Shown in pieces: positions 45,145 to 54,360 of a stretch of DNA of 64,000 nucleotides (position 1 is the first letter of the stretch; the number at the start of each line of letters is the position of its first letter). The stretch spans positions 1 to 64,000 of the forward strand of contig NZ_FQZU01000016.1 in the NCBI RefSeq assembly GCF_900142135.1. The letters are read 5' to 3'. The notes beneath the pieces are model-generated. The model saw only the letters and a list, made by a program, of their open reading frames with translations. It made no database searches and was not told the DNA's origin. Made by a program: the position numbers and the translations under genes. The DNA comes from Desulfatibacillum alkenivorans DSM 16219. GTDB lineage: Bacteria > Desulfobacterota > Desulfobacteria > Desulfobacterales > Desulfatibacillaceae.

Positions 45145-45699
45145 ATGGACCAGGAAGAGGAAAGACAGGCCGTTTTGGATGTCAAAGCGGGCGCCGTAGA
45201 TCGCTTCGCCTTCTTGGTGGACGCGCACAAAGGGGCGCTGTTCAACCTGGCTTGGCGCATGACCGGCAGCCGCTCCGACGCCGAAGACCTTGTTCAGGAA
45301 ATATTTGTGCGGGCTTTTCGCAATCTTGGATCCTTTGACTCTGAAAAGCGTTTTTTCCCATGGTTATACACCATCGGAATCAACCTGATCCGCAGCCGTC
45401 TTAAATCTGTTTCCAAGAGGCGCCGGGTTTTGCAGGACCAGGAAAAGGAAGGGTCGCAAGAAGCCAGCCCCGAGGACGCCTTTTTGGAAAAGGAAAGGGC
45501 CGACCAGGTGCAGGCCGCTTTGCTGAAATTAAACACGGGGCAGCGCGAAGCCTTGCTTTTACGCTATTCTCAAGGCCTGACATATGATGAGATTGCGGTT
45601 ATTTTACGCATCTCCAACAGCGCTGCAAAAATGCGGGCGGCCCGAGGGCTGGACCGCTTGCGTTCCATTTTACCGGAAACCTTGTTGGACAAAGGCTGA
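45145..45699 (+). CDS. ECF-type RNA polymerase sigma factor
   Basis: The 184-residue protein has sigma region 2 (SRSDAEDLVQEIFVRAFRNLGSF, about residues 32-54) and region 4 (REALLLRYSQGLTYDEIAVIL, about 132-153), separated by a basic linker, and no region 1 or 3. This is the ECF layout. It is followed after two bases by a small membrane protein that may act as its anti-sigma factor, and then by minor pilin genes, so it may control the second pilus transcription unit. I could not identify a clear ECF-type -35/-10 pair upstream. Confidence 0.88.
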   Translation: MDQEEERQAVLDVKAGAVDRFAFLVDAHKGALFNLAWRMTGSRSDAEDLVQEIFVRAFRNLGSFDSEKRFFPWLYTIGINLIRSRLKSVSKRRRVLQDQEKEGSQEASPEDAFLEKERADQVQAALLKLNTGQREALLLRYSQGLTYDEIAVILRISNSAAKMRAARGLDRLRSILPETLLDKG

Positions 45700-45701
45700 T
45701 C

Positions 45702-46211
45702 ATGAAACCGAAGGACGAAACGATAAAGCAATGGATTAAAGACCTTAAACAAGAGGATCCGCCGGAGGACCTGACCCGGCATGTCATGGATCAAATTACG
45801 GCCGGGCCTGTAAATTCCCCTCCGCTGACGCTGGCCTGGGTCTTCTTTGTCACGGGTTTTTTCTTCTTTTGCCTGTTTGCGGTTTTGGCCGCCGGAGTTC
45901 GCTACTGGGCTCTGCAGGGAGTGGGCCTGGAGGGCTTGAATCTGGCCCGCAACGCCTCGTTTATGGTTTCCCTTTTTATGGGGGCGGCCGGGTGCGGTTT
46001 AGTCCGCGGAGGGAGAATCGGAATCAGAACCGCCTATGCAGTGGGCTTGATCACGGGCTCAGGATGCATCCTGTCTTCCGTGGGCCTGTCCTTAAAATTG
46101 GCTGACCTGTCCGCCGCACTTGCTGTTTTGGGATATGGAGCTTGCGGGGCGGCCATTGCTCTTATTTTACTGAAGGAGTTACGGCGTAATGAGTATCACG
46201 GATATCAATAA
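45702..46211 (+). CDS. Small membrane protein, possible anti-sigma factor
   Basis: The 169-residue product has a charged cytoplasmic N terminus (about 1-40, KPKDETIKQWIKDLKQ then PPEDLTRHVMDQI), which resembles the sigma-binding segment of membrane anti-sigma factors, and about four membrane helices after residue 45. There is no zinc-binding HxxxCxxC motif. It starts two bases after the sigma-factor stop and overlaps the next pilin gene by 23 bases, so all are one operon. The anti-sigma role is inferred from neighbourhood and layout only. Confidence 0.6.
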   Translation: MKPKDETIKQWIKDLKQEDPPEDLTRHVMDQITAGPVNSPPLTLAWVFFVTGFFFFCLFAVLAAGVRYWALQGVGLEGLNLARNASFMVSLFMGAAGCGLVRGGRIGIRTAYAVGLITGSGCILSSVGLSLKLADLSAALAVLGYGACGAAIALILLKELRRNEYHGYQ

Positions 46212-46686
46212 GACGGCCCGGACTCCAGGCTCCCAGCATGGATTCACGCTTTTGGAACTGGTGAGCGTCCTGTTGATAATAGGCATTCTCTCTGCAGTGG
46301 TTATCACCCGGGCCAGCATGTCATTGGACGTCACCATGGTGGCCGAGGCGGAGGCGCTCAAGGCTCAACTGCGCTACGCCCAGAGAAGGTCCATGACAGG
46401 CGGCGATCCCTGGGGAATCAATATTAGCGGCAACTCTTACTCCATGTTCTATTATGATGGAACTCGCAACACGGTTTCCATGCCGGGGGCGACCAGTGCT
46501 TCCCGCAATTTAGGCTCGTTAGGGATAAGCGTGACCGGCGCCATTGTCAGTTTTGACTCCTGGGGCAGGCCTTGCACAGGCGACTCAGGAACCTCGCCGC
46601 GCACCAGCGACCTCACCCTGACCGTATCCAAAGGCAGTGTGTCCCGGACAATAACCGTTACAAAAAATACGGGGTTCATACCATGA
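46189..46686 (+). CDS. Minor pilin/pseudopilin, GspH/MshC-type
   Basis: The 165-residue prepilin has a 17-residue leader ending HG, then FTLLELVSVLLIIGILSAVVI with Glu5, the prepilin peptidase motif. The next helix part (AEALKAQLRYAQRRSMTGG) matches the GspH/FimT alpha-helical spine, followed by a beta-rich domain. It overlaps the upstream membrane protein gene and its stop overlaps the next ATG (ATGA). In an MSHA locus this position is that of MshC/MshD minor pilins. Confidence 0.85.
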   Translation: MSITDINKTARTPGSQHGFTLLELVSVLLIIGILSAVVITRASMSLDVTMVAEAEALKAQLRYAQRRSMTGGDPWGINISGNSYSMFYYDGTRNTVSMPGATSASRNLGSLGISVTGAIVSFDSWGRPCTGDSGTSPRTSDLTLTVSKGSVSRTITVTKNTGFIP

Positions 46687-47120
46687 AATGCTTAATCTTT
46701 AAAAATTCCAGCGGCTTTTCTCTCCTGGAGATCATTGTGACGCTGACGGTCGCCGCCGTCCTGGCCACCGTGCTTATTGCATTCACGGGGACCGCAGTCC
46801 AGCGCGCCGGCGAGCCGGCCGCCCGTTTGAGCGACATATACGGCCTGCAGCAGGTCATGGAAAACATCACCGGGTATTACGTGGACGTAGCCCATGGAGA
46901 GGACGCCCTGTCCAGGCTGTACAACGCCATCGAAAGCGAGGACACGGATCCTTCCACCGGTTTCGGCGCTTACAAATCCTCCAAGTCCTGGGTGTATTAC
47001 AATGCCAGCCGCGAGGAAGTCACGTCCAGCGCGCAAACCAGTGACACCATGCTCAAAATCGTTCTGGAGCCTGTGGCCGGAGAATCCACTATCAAACTCA
47101 CGGCCTTTTTTGTGAGATAA
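46683..47120 (+). CDS. Minor pilin/pseudopilin, MshD-like
   Basis: The 145-residue prepilin has a 10-residue leader ending SG, then FSLLEIIVTLTVAAVLATVLI with Glu5. The remaining domain is short (VMENITGYYVDVAHGEDAL, SKSWVYYNASREE) and has no cysteine pair after the leader. ATG 46683 overlaps the stop of the previous pilin by four bases; longer in-frame starts upstream lie inside that gene and would put residues before the leader. It precedes the large fusion protein by 33 bases. Confidence 0.85.
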   Translation: MKCLIFKNSSGFSLLEIIVTLTVAAVLATVLIAFTGTAVQRAGEPAARLSDIYGLQQVMENITGYYVDVAHGEDALSRLYNAIESEDTDPSTGFGAYKSSKSWVYYNASREEVTSSAQTSDTMLKIVLEPVAGESTIKLTAFFVR

Positions 47121-47153
47121 GCAGGCCCCGCGCCTATTCATTGGAGATTATCC

Positions 47154-50100
47154 ATGAGAAGACATACAAAAAACAGCGGGTTTACTTTGGTTGAAATGAT
47201 CGCCGTTCTGGTGATTGTGGGAGTTCTGGCCGCCGTTGCGGGCATGGGTATCGTCAAAGCCGCGCAAGCCTTTGCGTTCAACAGCGAGGCGACGGCGCTC
47301 TCGCAAAAGGCGGAGCTCGCCATGGACCGCCTGCGCCGGTCTTTGGAAAACCTGACGGACATTTCCTCGGCCACGTCCAGTTCCATCGGCGTTTCGCGTT
47401 TGAGCGGCGAAACCATTGTCACCGAACGCTATTATGTCAGCGGAAGCGACTTGATGCTTACCAGCTCGGAAAGCGGCGCCGGGACCAACACCCTCACGGA
47501 TCTGGTCGACTCTTTCAGCCTGTCCTACAAAATGGCCGACGACTCGGCGTGGAGCTTCGGCTCCAATCTCGAAGACCTCGCACGCATCGAGTTCACCCTC
47601 ACCATGGAAGGCCCAAACGGGACAAGCATGTCCTTCGCCAATTATGTGGTGCCCAGAAATACATATATTCCGGACATCCAAAGGCGCTATTATCCGGCGG
47701 GCTCCACCACAGGTTCCGCCCCGGGATGTTTTGTGGCCACAGCGGCCTTTGGAAGCGATTCCGATTCCCGGGTTTTCGCCTTAACCCAATTCCGGGATCA
47801 ATACCTGACCCAATACAGCCTGGGCCGCTGGTTTTTGGATTTTTACAATGAGAACGGTCCGGGAATGGCCCAAACGCTTCACTCTCATTATTGGCTGAAA
47901 TCCCTGGTGCGGCTGTTGCTTCTCCCTGCGGCGGGATTCGCCTTCCTGGCCATGTACTTTCCCTTGGGGTTTGTTTTAATCGGCGCCATGGCCTGGCTGC
48001 TGTCCCGGTTGGTCATTGCGGCCCGAAACGAGCGCAGGAAAGCGGGCGCGGCCCCTGCAGGCGCCTCGGGCGCGGTGCTTTTAAGCCTGGTGATCGCCAT
48101 GGTGGTCATGGCCGCCATCGGGGCGGGCATGGTATCCATGTACAGCGCCTCCAATACTTCTTCCGCGGCCACCCCCTTTACCGCCAGGGCGCACTATATC
48201 GCCGAATCCGGACTTCGTTACGCCGGCTGGATTCTGGAAGACAACCTGAACGACGACACCTTCATCACGACCGATTTGCACAAAAAAAGTTTTGCCGTGG
48301 ATGACGACTCCTTTTATCTGGAAATCCTTACCTACTGGTACGACATAGGAACCTCCACAACGCCGTCTTCCAACCTCAGCGCTTCCGCTTGGGGCGGGCT
48401 GCCTAAAAAAGTGCTGACAATCCCCGATGACGCCGGAGGATTCCTTACCGTGGAAAAATCCGACGGATCCTCGGAACTGGTCAGGTACAACAGCATAACC
48501 GTTAACGCCGCATCGGACGATATTGGTTTTAGCCTTACTTCAACGCCTTCCGGGACATATAAAAGCCGCGGCCGCATTTTGCCTGCGGCCAAGATTCCAT
48601 CAGCGGGGACCATCCGGGCGGCGAATTTAGGCGATTCATCCGGCGATAGCCTGGAAATCGACCTGGACTCTCTTGCCGGCGAAAACGACACCTTCCTTTT
48701 CCCGAAAATGATGGGCATCATCACCGTGACCGATGCATCAAACAAAGATTGGTACATCATGTACGATTCGGTGGATTATGACAGCGACAAGCTGGTGGGG
48801 ATAAGAAACTGTCCCGGCAGGACGGCGCTGCCCTCCGGAGGGATTACCGTAAATGCAGGGACTCCGGTCCAGTTGGAGCGCTACGCCATGTTCGTCTCCA
48901 CCGGAATCGCCGGCGAGGCGGGGTTTCAAGCGCAAGACACCATCAGTAGAAGTCAGTCCATGGGAACTGTGAGCATGTACCGGGGCGTGGAAGGCGGCAT
49001 AGACTTTAACGATCCCAATGACATCAACAAGGTCGATCCCGTTTTAGGCTCTGCGGCCATTGAAGACGGGGCAATCAAGATTACAGGAACCGAGCAGACT
49101 TATTCTTACACCGAACCCGTTGTTTACCAGCAGGAAAGCCTCATCGCCGTAGACTGGCAGGACGAACTCATCGATACTTTGAACCTGGAGGATATCTGGA
49201 ACAGGTCCTCAAGATTGCTCAGCTACGATCTCCAGGTAAAGGTCAAATTCACCGAAAACCAGGACGACCTGACGCCGCCTTACGTCAATGTGCCCGGAAG
49301 CTACATGCCCGGCCTGTCCTTCAGGACGTATTGCAGCGGGGGACAATGCAACTACTACGGCCTATCCTTTATGCGGGGCGTTCAAGGGAGGACTGAGGTC
49401 TCTTCCGGCGGCGACGGATGCGGCGGCGGCGACTCCACGTATGAAGAGGATGACGACATTGCGGACGGCTTCTTTTCGGAGCATGGGAGCAACACCTCCA
49501 TATCCGTTTGCGGCGACACCTACTCCAGCTGGAACGACTACGCGCCCAAGGACGGCGTCCCCTATCTTATGTTCTGGCAAAAATACCTGGACCCGGACGA
49601 CGACTCGGGCAGCGGGTGCGGGGGAGGAGAAGAGTCTCTCTTTGATTGGATTTCCTACGTGCAATTGGTGGATGTGGAGGAAGTGAGCGTCTACTATTAT
49701 GAGCCGGTTACTTGTTGGGGGGAGTGGAATTGGCATGGTATAATCCTTCGTTTCGACGAATATGATGTAAATTGGGCAGGGGGATGGTACGAAGGAGAAA
49801 TTCCCGGCGACTCGAGGAATTCGCGCCTGTATTTATGCTCTGATAGATGGAGCAGGCAATGGGCGCGCCAGGGCCCCTATACCGCCTGGAAACTTACGGA
49901 CAAGTACGGCTTGTTCCGCACCAGCACCGTGGAAGGCGTCACCGTACTGGGCATCCCGGGCGGCGCCATTGTGCGCAATCCTGCAACGGTCAGCGCAAAT
50001 TCCTCCACGACGGGAAGCCCCGTGCCTAATGTGGCATACATAGTCGATCCCGAATCTGTCAACGATTCGTATCAACAATCCAAGGGCACCAACAACTACC

Positions 50101-50657
50101 GCATCTATCCCAAGGAGTGGGCTACGCTCATGGTGCGGATTATTGAAATGCAGGGGGACTTTGACTGCGACGGCGCGGATGACAACCGGGTTAACGCCGT
50201 GGCCATGTACGCGGCGTCTCCGGACGCCAACGGATCGAATGCCTCATCAGACGATAAGGACGGCAATAGGGTCGCTTATGCAAGAAATTCGCCTGTCAAA
50301 TGGCCCGAGGATTCGGAGTATTTTACGTTGGGCGTCATGGGGTCACGCCATTACACCAGCAAGGAGATTACCGCGCCCAGGGGGTGCGGCGATGATTACG
50401 ACATTGTCAGACTGGCAGGCAGGGGCCAGGACAGCGAAGGCGACTATGTGGTGACCTATTCCGGAACCTTCACTACGGAAGATTACGACTTTACCTCTAA
50501 TGTGGAGGAAGTGGAGTTCGGCCTCCACACATTGGGAATTGACGCAACGGCGGACTCTAACGGAAACCCAACGGAGACCTGTTACTTCGACGATCTGTAC
50601 TGGTCATTCTGGGAGGGCGGAGCCACGGGAGTCATGCCCGGCGTGCAGCAGCAATAA
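47154..50657 (+). CDS. Giant pilin-type fusion protein (MshO-like, MshP-like and long extracellular part)
   Basis: The 1,167-residue ORF holds two prepilin-type segments. The first (residues 1-190) is a GspJ/MshO-like pseudopilin with leader NSG, FTLVEMIAVLVIVGVLA and Glu5. Then come CFVATAAFG at 192-200 (CFI-box), a hydrophobic stretch near 250-290, and a basic loop (RNERRK, 291-296). The second segment starts at Gly306 followed by AVLLSLVIAMVVMAAIGAG, a PilX/MshP/GspK-like start lacking Glu5. About 840 residues of Cys/Gly/Asp-rich and aromatic-rich domain follow, with paired CGGG motifs and beta-rich segments, like the adhesin-like MshQ. No stop interrupts it. In MSHA loci these are usually separate genes. 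Internal prepilin-peptidase cleavage at 306 is possible. Confidence 0.8.
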   Translation: MRRHTKNSGFTLVEMIAVLVIVGVLAAVAGMGIVKAAQAFAFNSEATALSQKAELAMDRLRRSLENLTDISSATSSSIGVSRLSGETIVTERYYVSGSDLMLTSSESGAGTNTLTDLVDSFSLSYKMADDSAWSFGSNLEDLARIEFTLTMEGPNGTSMSFANYVVPRNTYIPDIQRRYYPAGSTTGSAPGCFVATAAFGSDSDSRVFALTQFRDQYLTQYSLGRWFLDFYNENGPGMAQTLHSHYWLKSLVRLLLLPAAGFAFLAMYFPLGFVLIGAMAWLLSRLVIAARNERRKAGAAPAGASGAVLLSLVIAMVVMAAIGAGMVSMYSASNTSSAATPFTARAHYIAESGLRYAGWILEDNLNDDTFITTDLHKKSFAVDDDSFYLEILTYWYDIGTSTTPSSNLSASAWGGLPKKVLTIPDDAGGFLTVEKSDGSSELVRYNSITVNAASDDIGFSLTSTPSGTYKSRGRILPAAKIPSAGTIRAANLGDSSGDSLEIDLDSLAGENDTFLFPKMMGIITVTDASNKDWYIMYDSVDYDSDKLVGIRNCPGRTALPSGGITVNAGTPVQLERYAMFVSTGIAGEAGFQAQDTISRSQSMGTVSMYRGVEGGIDFNDPNDINKVDPVLGSAAIEDGAIKITGTEQTYSYTEPVVYQQESLIAVDWQDELIDTLNLEDIWNRSSRLLSYDLQVKVKFTENQDDLTPPYVNVPGSYMPGLSFRTYCSGGQCNYYGLSFMRGVQGRTEVSSGGDGCGGGDSTYEEDDDIADGFFSEHGSNTSISVCGDTYSSWNDYAPKDGVPYLMFWQKYLDPDDDSGSGCGGGEESLFDWISYVQLVDVEEVSVYYYEPVTCWGEWNWHGIILRFDEYDVNWAGGWYEGEIPGDSRNSRLYLCSDRWSRQWARQGPYTAWKLTDKYGLFRTSTVEGVTVLGIPGGAIVRNPATVSANSSTTGSPVPNVAYIVDPESVNDSYQQSKGTNNYRIYPKEWATLMVRIIEMQGDFDCDGADDNRVNAVAMYAASPDANGSNASSDDKDGNRVAYARNSPVKWPEDSEYFTLGVMGSRHYTSKEITAPRGCGDDYDIVRLAGRGQDSEGDYVVTYSGTFTTEDYDFTSNVEEVEFGLHTLGIDATADSNGNPTETCYFDDLYWSFWEGGATGVMPGVQQQ

Positions 50658-50660
50658 AGA

Positions 50661-51434
50661 GTGAGAGCCGCACCGCTCCTGCTGGAAACGCCTTTGCCGG
50701 ACGGTGCGGCTATTGAAAAACCGCCTCCTGTCATATTAGATTCGCCTGACGAACGTTTTTCGCTTTGCAAACGCGCTGAATGGATTTCGAGAGACCCGGG
50801 GTTGAGCTTGGATTATATCTTGGTTAAAAAACCGCGTTGTTTTTTGGTTTATTATTTATACTGGGTCCCATACACCCTGGTCTACGAAGCTACCAACCGT
50901 TTCCTCTTGTTCCCTCCCATTGAACTTGAATTCACATGGCTGGATGCACATCTGCCTTTTGTTTCCTTTCTTGTGCCCGTTTATGTAAGCTACCTTTTGT
51001 TCGGCTGTCTGATACTGGCGAACTCCAAAGATAACCGGGAGTTGAACGACCTGTTTTACCTGACCCACTTCCAGTTGCTGGTGTGCGCTTTGTTTTTCGT
51101 GTTTTTTCCGGTTTCGTTTCCCAGGCACGAGTATTACGCCGGCTCGGCGTTCACGAAAGCATTCCTTGATTTTTGGCTGTGGTTCGACGCTCCCAACAAT
51201 TGCTTTCCCAGCCTGCATACGGCCAACTGCGCCCTGGCCATTCACTATAGCCTGGGTAAAAAACGGCAGTGGTTGTTTTGCATCTGGGGAGGGTTGATTA
51301 TTGTTTCCACGGTCTTGTGCAAGCAGCATTATATCGTGGATCTGGCGGCCGGGTTATGCGTTTATCTCTTATCCATTCGATTTAAAGAGTGGGTCCTGGA
51401 CCCTTGGAAAAGCGCCGCCGGGGCCGTTGCCTAA
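50661..51434 (+). CDS. PAP2-family membrane phosphatase-like protein
   Basis: The 257-residue product has about six membrane helices. The PAP2 motifs are FPSLHTAN (central motif, His) near residues 180-187 and a C-terminal SxxxxxQHYIVDLAAG-type segment (KQHYIVDLAAG, His) near 220-230; the first KxxxxxRP motif is weak. The family dephosphorylates lipid phosphates such as undecaprenyl pyrophosphate or phosphatidate. A GTG start at 50661 gives the longest product; a later start is possible because the first 50 residues have no family match. It lies three bases after the fusion gene. Confidence 0.75.
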   Translation: MRAAPLLLETPLPDGAAIEKPPPVILDSPDERFSLCKRAEWISRDPGLSLDYILVKKPRCFLVYYLYWVPYTLVYEATNRFLLFPPIELEFTWLDAHLPFVSFLVPVYVSYLLFGCLILANSKDNRELNDLFYLTHFQLLVCALFFVFFPVSFPRHEYYAGSAFTKAFLDFWLWFDAPNNCFPSLHTANCALAIHYSLGKKRQWLFCIWGGLIIVSTVLCKQHYIVDLAAGLCVYLLSIRFKEWVLDPWKSAAGAVA

Positions 51435-51443
51435 GGAGAGGGT

Positions 51444-52286
51444 ATGTATCCCCAGATACACATTGGCACAGGGTATGTCAGTTCCTACAACGTCGCTCTA
51501 TTAACGGCAGTCCTGTGCGGATGGGCCGCCTACGTGCTGGGGGACTACCGCTTGTGGGAGGCGTCCACTCCTTTGGCCAGGGTCAGGAAATTGCTGGGCC
51601 TGTCCCTGGCGTTTTGGGTTGTTGGCTTGCTCTGCCTTCAGGCGACCGTTTATTTCCATTTTATTTTTGACAACATATCCGACAAGGTTTGGGACAAACT
51701 GTCCATGGCGGATATTGTATTCGCCAATCCTTTAAAAACCATCAAAGTGCTTTACGGGCTTATTTTCGCCTTTCCCCTGGGAATTTTTTTGGTCTCCCTG
51801 GTGGACCGGAGCGAACGCTTTTATGACCTGCTGAACAAAAAAACCTTTATCATTTTCCTGGTGCTGGGGTTCGCCAGGGTGGGGTGCTTTTTAAACGGGT
51901 GCTGCTACGGCGTATGTTCCGAAACCTTCGGCGTCCGCTTCCCCATGAATTCCGTGGCGGCCTGGGAGCACCTGAGGCGCGGCCTCACAAAAGGCTTTGT
52001 GGCCCCTCCCTCCCTGCCGGTCATTCCCACACAGGCGATCAGCGCTGTTTTTCTCTTCGCCCTGGCTTTTTTCGCTTTACGCGCCTCCTTAAAAAATAAA
52101 TCCCACGTGTTTTTTCACTATGTTTTTTATTATGCAATATTCCGTTTTTTCATTGAATTTTTAAGGGCCGACATTGACAGGGCATACTACGGCCCGTTAT
52201 CCGCCTCCCAGTGGATTTCCCTTTTTATCTTTCTGCTGTACGGCCTGTGGCGCAGGTTCGGAAGAAAAACTTCATCGACTGTGTAA
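51444..52286 (+). CDS. Prolipoprotein diacylglyceryl transferase-like protein (Lgt family)
   Basis: The 280-residue product has about seven membrane helices and the Lgt core motif GFARVGCFLNGCCYG (about residues 140-154), in the position of the family GxxxGRxGNFxNGExxG sequence. The second family region near IPTQAISAVF and FFIEFLRAD also fits. Differences from canonical Lgt (Cys-rich loop, NGCCYG) place it with the Lgt-like enzymes often seen beside PAP2 or pilus genes, instead of the housekeeping enzyme. It starts 10 bases after the PAP2 gene and ends the cluster. Confidence 0.75.
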   Translation: MYPQIHIGTGYVSSYNVALLTAVLCGWAAYVLGDYRLWEASTPLARVRKLLGLSLAFWVVGLLCLQATVYFHFIFDNISDKVWDKLSMADIVFANPLKTIKVLYGLIFAFPLGIFLVSLVDRSERFYDLLNKKTFIIFLVLGFARVGCFLNGCCYGVCSETFGVRFPMNSVAAWEHLRRGLTKGFVAPPSLPVIPTQAISAVFLFALAFFALRASLKNKSHVFFHYVFYYAIFRFFIEFLRADIDRAYYGPLSASQWISLFIFLLYGLWRRFGRKTSSTV

Positions 52287-52550
52287 TAAACGCATAGTGC
52301 GTGTAAAGGCGAGGAATAGTTGAAAAACTGAATTTTTTGCATTTTTCTTCAAAAAAAGCCTTGCCAAAACCGGTTTTTCAAGGTTAATTTTTCCCCCGGA
52401 GACTACTACTGCTCTATTCAGATGGCCTTGACCGTCTTCAAATTTCAACCCCCCAAAATTTTTTGTGTGAGTTCCAAACCGCCTTTAAAAAGGGCGGAGA
52501 GTCATAGCCGTAGCATATTATAATCGCACCACTATGTAAGGAGGATTTTC

Positions 52551-54061
52551 ATGCAGATCAACATCGGGAGTTTTCTTACCAAACGCGCCCAGCACAGCCC
52601 TAATATGGAAGCCCTGGTTATCGGCGGGCTCCGTTTCACCTATAAGGAGTTGAACGAGCGGTCGAGCCGTCTTGCCAACGCCATGAAGTCCGCAGGGATA
52701 GGACCGGGAGACCGGGTGGCTTATCTTGGATTGAATGAAACGGAGTTTTTCGATCTTTATTTCGGCCTGGGAAAGTTGGGCGCCATTCTGGTGCCGGTGA
52801 ACTTTCGCCTCGCCCCGCCTGAAGTCCTTTATATCATTAACAATTGCGAAGCATCCAAAGTGGTGGTGGGTGCGGATTTTTTCCCGGTGATTGAAGCCAT
52901 CAAGGGCGATCTTTGCACCAACAGCATTTATGCGCTTGGCGATTCCATCCCGGAATGGGCCCAAAGCTACGATGATTTTCTGGCAACCGGCTCTCCGGAT
53001 GAGCCCGAGCATGTGGCGGCGATGACGACACCCTGACGATCCTGTACACCTCCGGCACCACGGGCAAGCCCAAGGGCGCCGAACTGACTCACGCGGGTTA
53101 CTTTCACGAATCGGTCAACCTCCGGGCCACTCTGGGCGACGTAGGAACCAAGATGCTTATGCCGCTGCCTTTGTTCCATATCGGAGCTTTGGCGCCCGTG
53201 CCTCATTGCGTGCAGTTTGGAATGACCATGGTTTTCCAGCGGGCCTTTGACCCGGCGGAATTCCTCCAACTGCTCGCCACGGAAAATATCTCCTGGTTCG
53301 GTTCCGTGCCTCAGGTGCTCATGTTCCTGCGCTCCGTACCCCAGTTTGAGACCTTTGACTGGAGCAGCATCAGAATGGCCTTGGTCTATGCGGCGCCGGT
53401 TCCGGTAACCCTGATTAAGGAATTCGCCGAAAAGGGCATGAACGTGCGTCAGCTTTACGGCATGACCGAGTGCACCGGCCCTGCGGCCGTCATCGATTCG
53501 GACAAGGCCATTGTCAAAGCAGGCTCCACCGGCCCGGCCATGTTCCATTGCGACATCAAACTGGTGGACGACAAAGGCGAAGAGGTTCCCACCGGCGAAT
53601 TGGGCGAACTCCTTCTTTTGACCACGCACCCCATGAAGGGCTATTGGAACAATCCCGAAGCGACGGCGTCGACCATCATTGACGGTTGGATTCATTCAGG
53701 CGACATGGCCAAGATGGATGAAGACGGCTACTTGTACATCCTGGACCGGAAAAAAGACATGATCATCTCCGGCGGCGAAAACATCTATCCCGCGGAAGTG
53801 GAGGACACGCTGCTCAGCCATCCCGCCATTGCGGACGTGGGCGTCATCGGCGTGGAGGATGAAAAATGGGGCGAGGCGGTCAAGGCCGTCATCGTTTTGA
53901 ACAAGGAGCAAAGCCTGACCCAGGATGAGCTCATTGAATGGTGCCGCGACAAGCTGGCCCGGTTCAAGACTCCCAAGCAGGTGGTGTTCGCCGAGGAAAT
54001 CCCCAGGACTCCCACCGGCAAGATCCTCAAACGCATCCTCAGGGATCAGTACAACCAATAA
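52551..54061 (+). pseudogene. AMP-dependent acyl-CoA synthetase/ligase, single frameshift
   Basis: The gene would encode an acyl-CoA ligase of about 504 residues, but the reading frame breaks near 53016-53020. Before the break the N-terminal domain (ALVIGGLRFTYKELNERSSRLAN) is in one frame, ending with a TGA at 53034-53036. After it the P-loop LTILYTSGTTGKPKG, the YGMTECTGPAA motif and the C-terminal GWIHSGDMAKMDEDGYLYI, KIL and PRTPTGKILK motifs continue in the -1 frame. The sequence GCGGCGATG suggests one missing G in a GCGGGCGATG original. Everything else is intact, and AAGGAGG lies upstream of the start, so this is a recent mutation or a sequencing error. The family activates fatty or aromatic acids. 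Confidence 0.85.
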
Positions 54062-54292
54062 TGCCAAGTTGCATCAAGACAGGATTTCGGGGACACGATA
54101 CTTATCTCCAGGGGCTTGCACAGTGAGTGGCATGACTGCCGGGGAGATAAGTTCATGTCTCCGGAAATCCCGCGCGTCGTTTGAACTCGCGTCAACCCGG
54201 AAAGAGCGTGATCCAGGCAAGGGCGATCCGCTTTTCAGGATCGTCCGCAAGCCGGGACCCATCGTTCTTTTTGGTTGATTAATTGGGGCTCC

Positions 54293-54332
54293 AAAAAACA
54301 GGCCGGAGAGGAATCATCCTCCCGGCCTGTTT
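54293..54332 (-). terminator. Intrinsic terminator of the RND efflux operon
   Basis: AAACAGGCCGG (54296-54306) pairs with CCGGCCTGTTT (54322-54332), with an inner GAGG/CCTC pair and an apical loop. On the minus strand it ends in a T6 run (A run at 54293-54298). It lies 28 bases beyond the stop of the outer-membrane factor gene. Confidence 0.9.
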
Positions 54333-54360
54333 CAGGTAATGCCGATTTATCTTGCAATCG

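Noticed and set aside
52359-52382. CCTTGCCAAAACCGGTTTTTCAAGG palindrome as a terminator
   Set aside because: The arms meet without a loop of at least three bases and have a mismatch pair, and no T run follows the stem directly.
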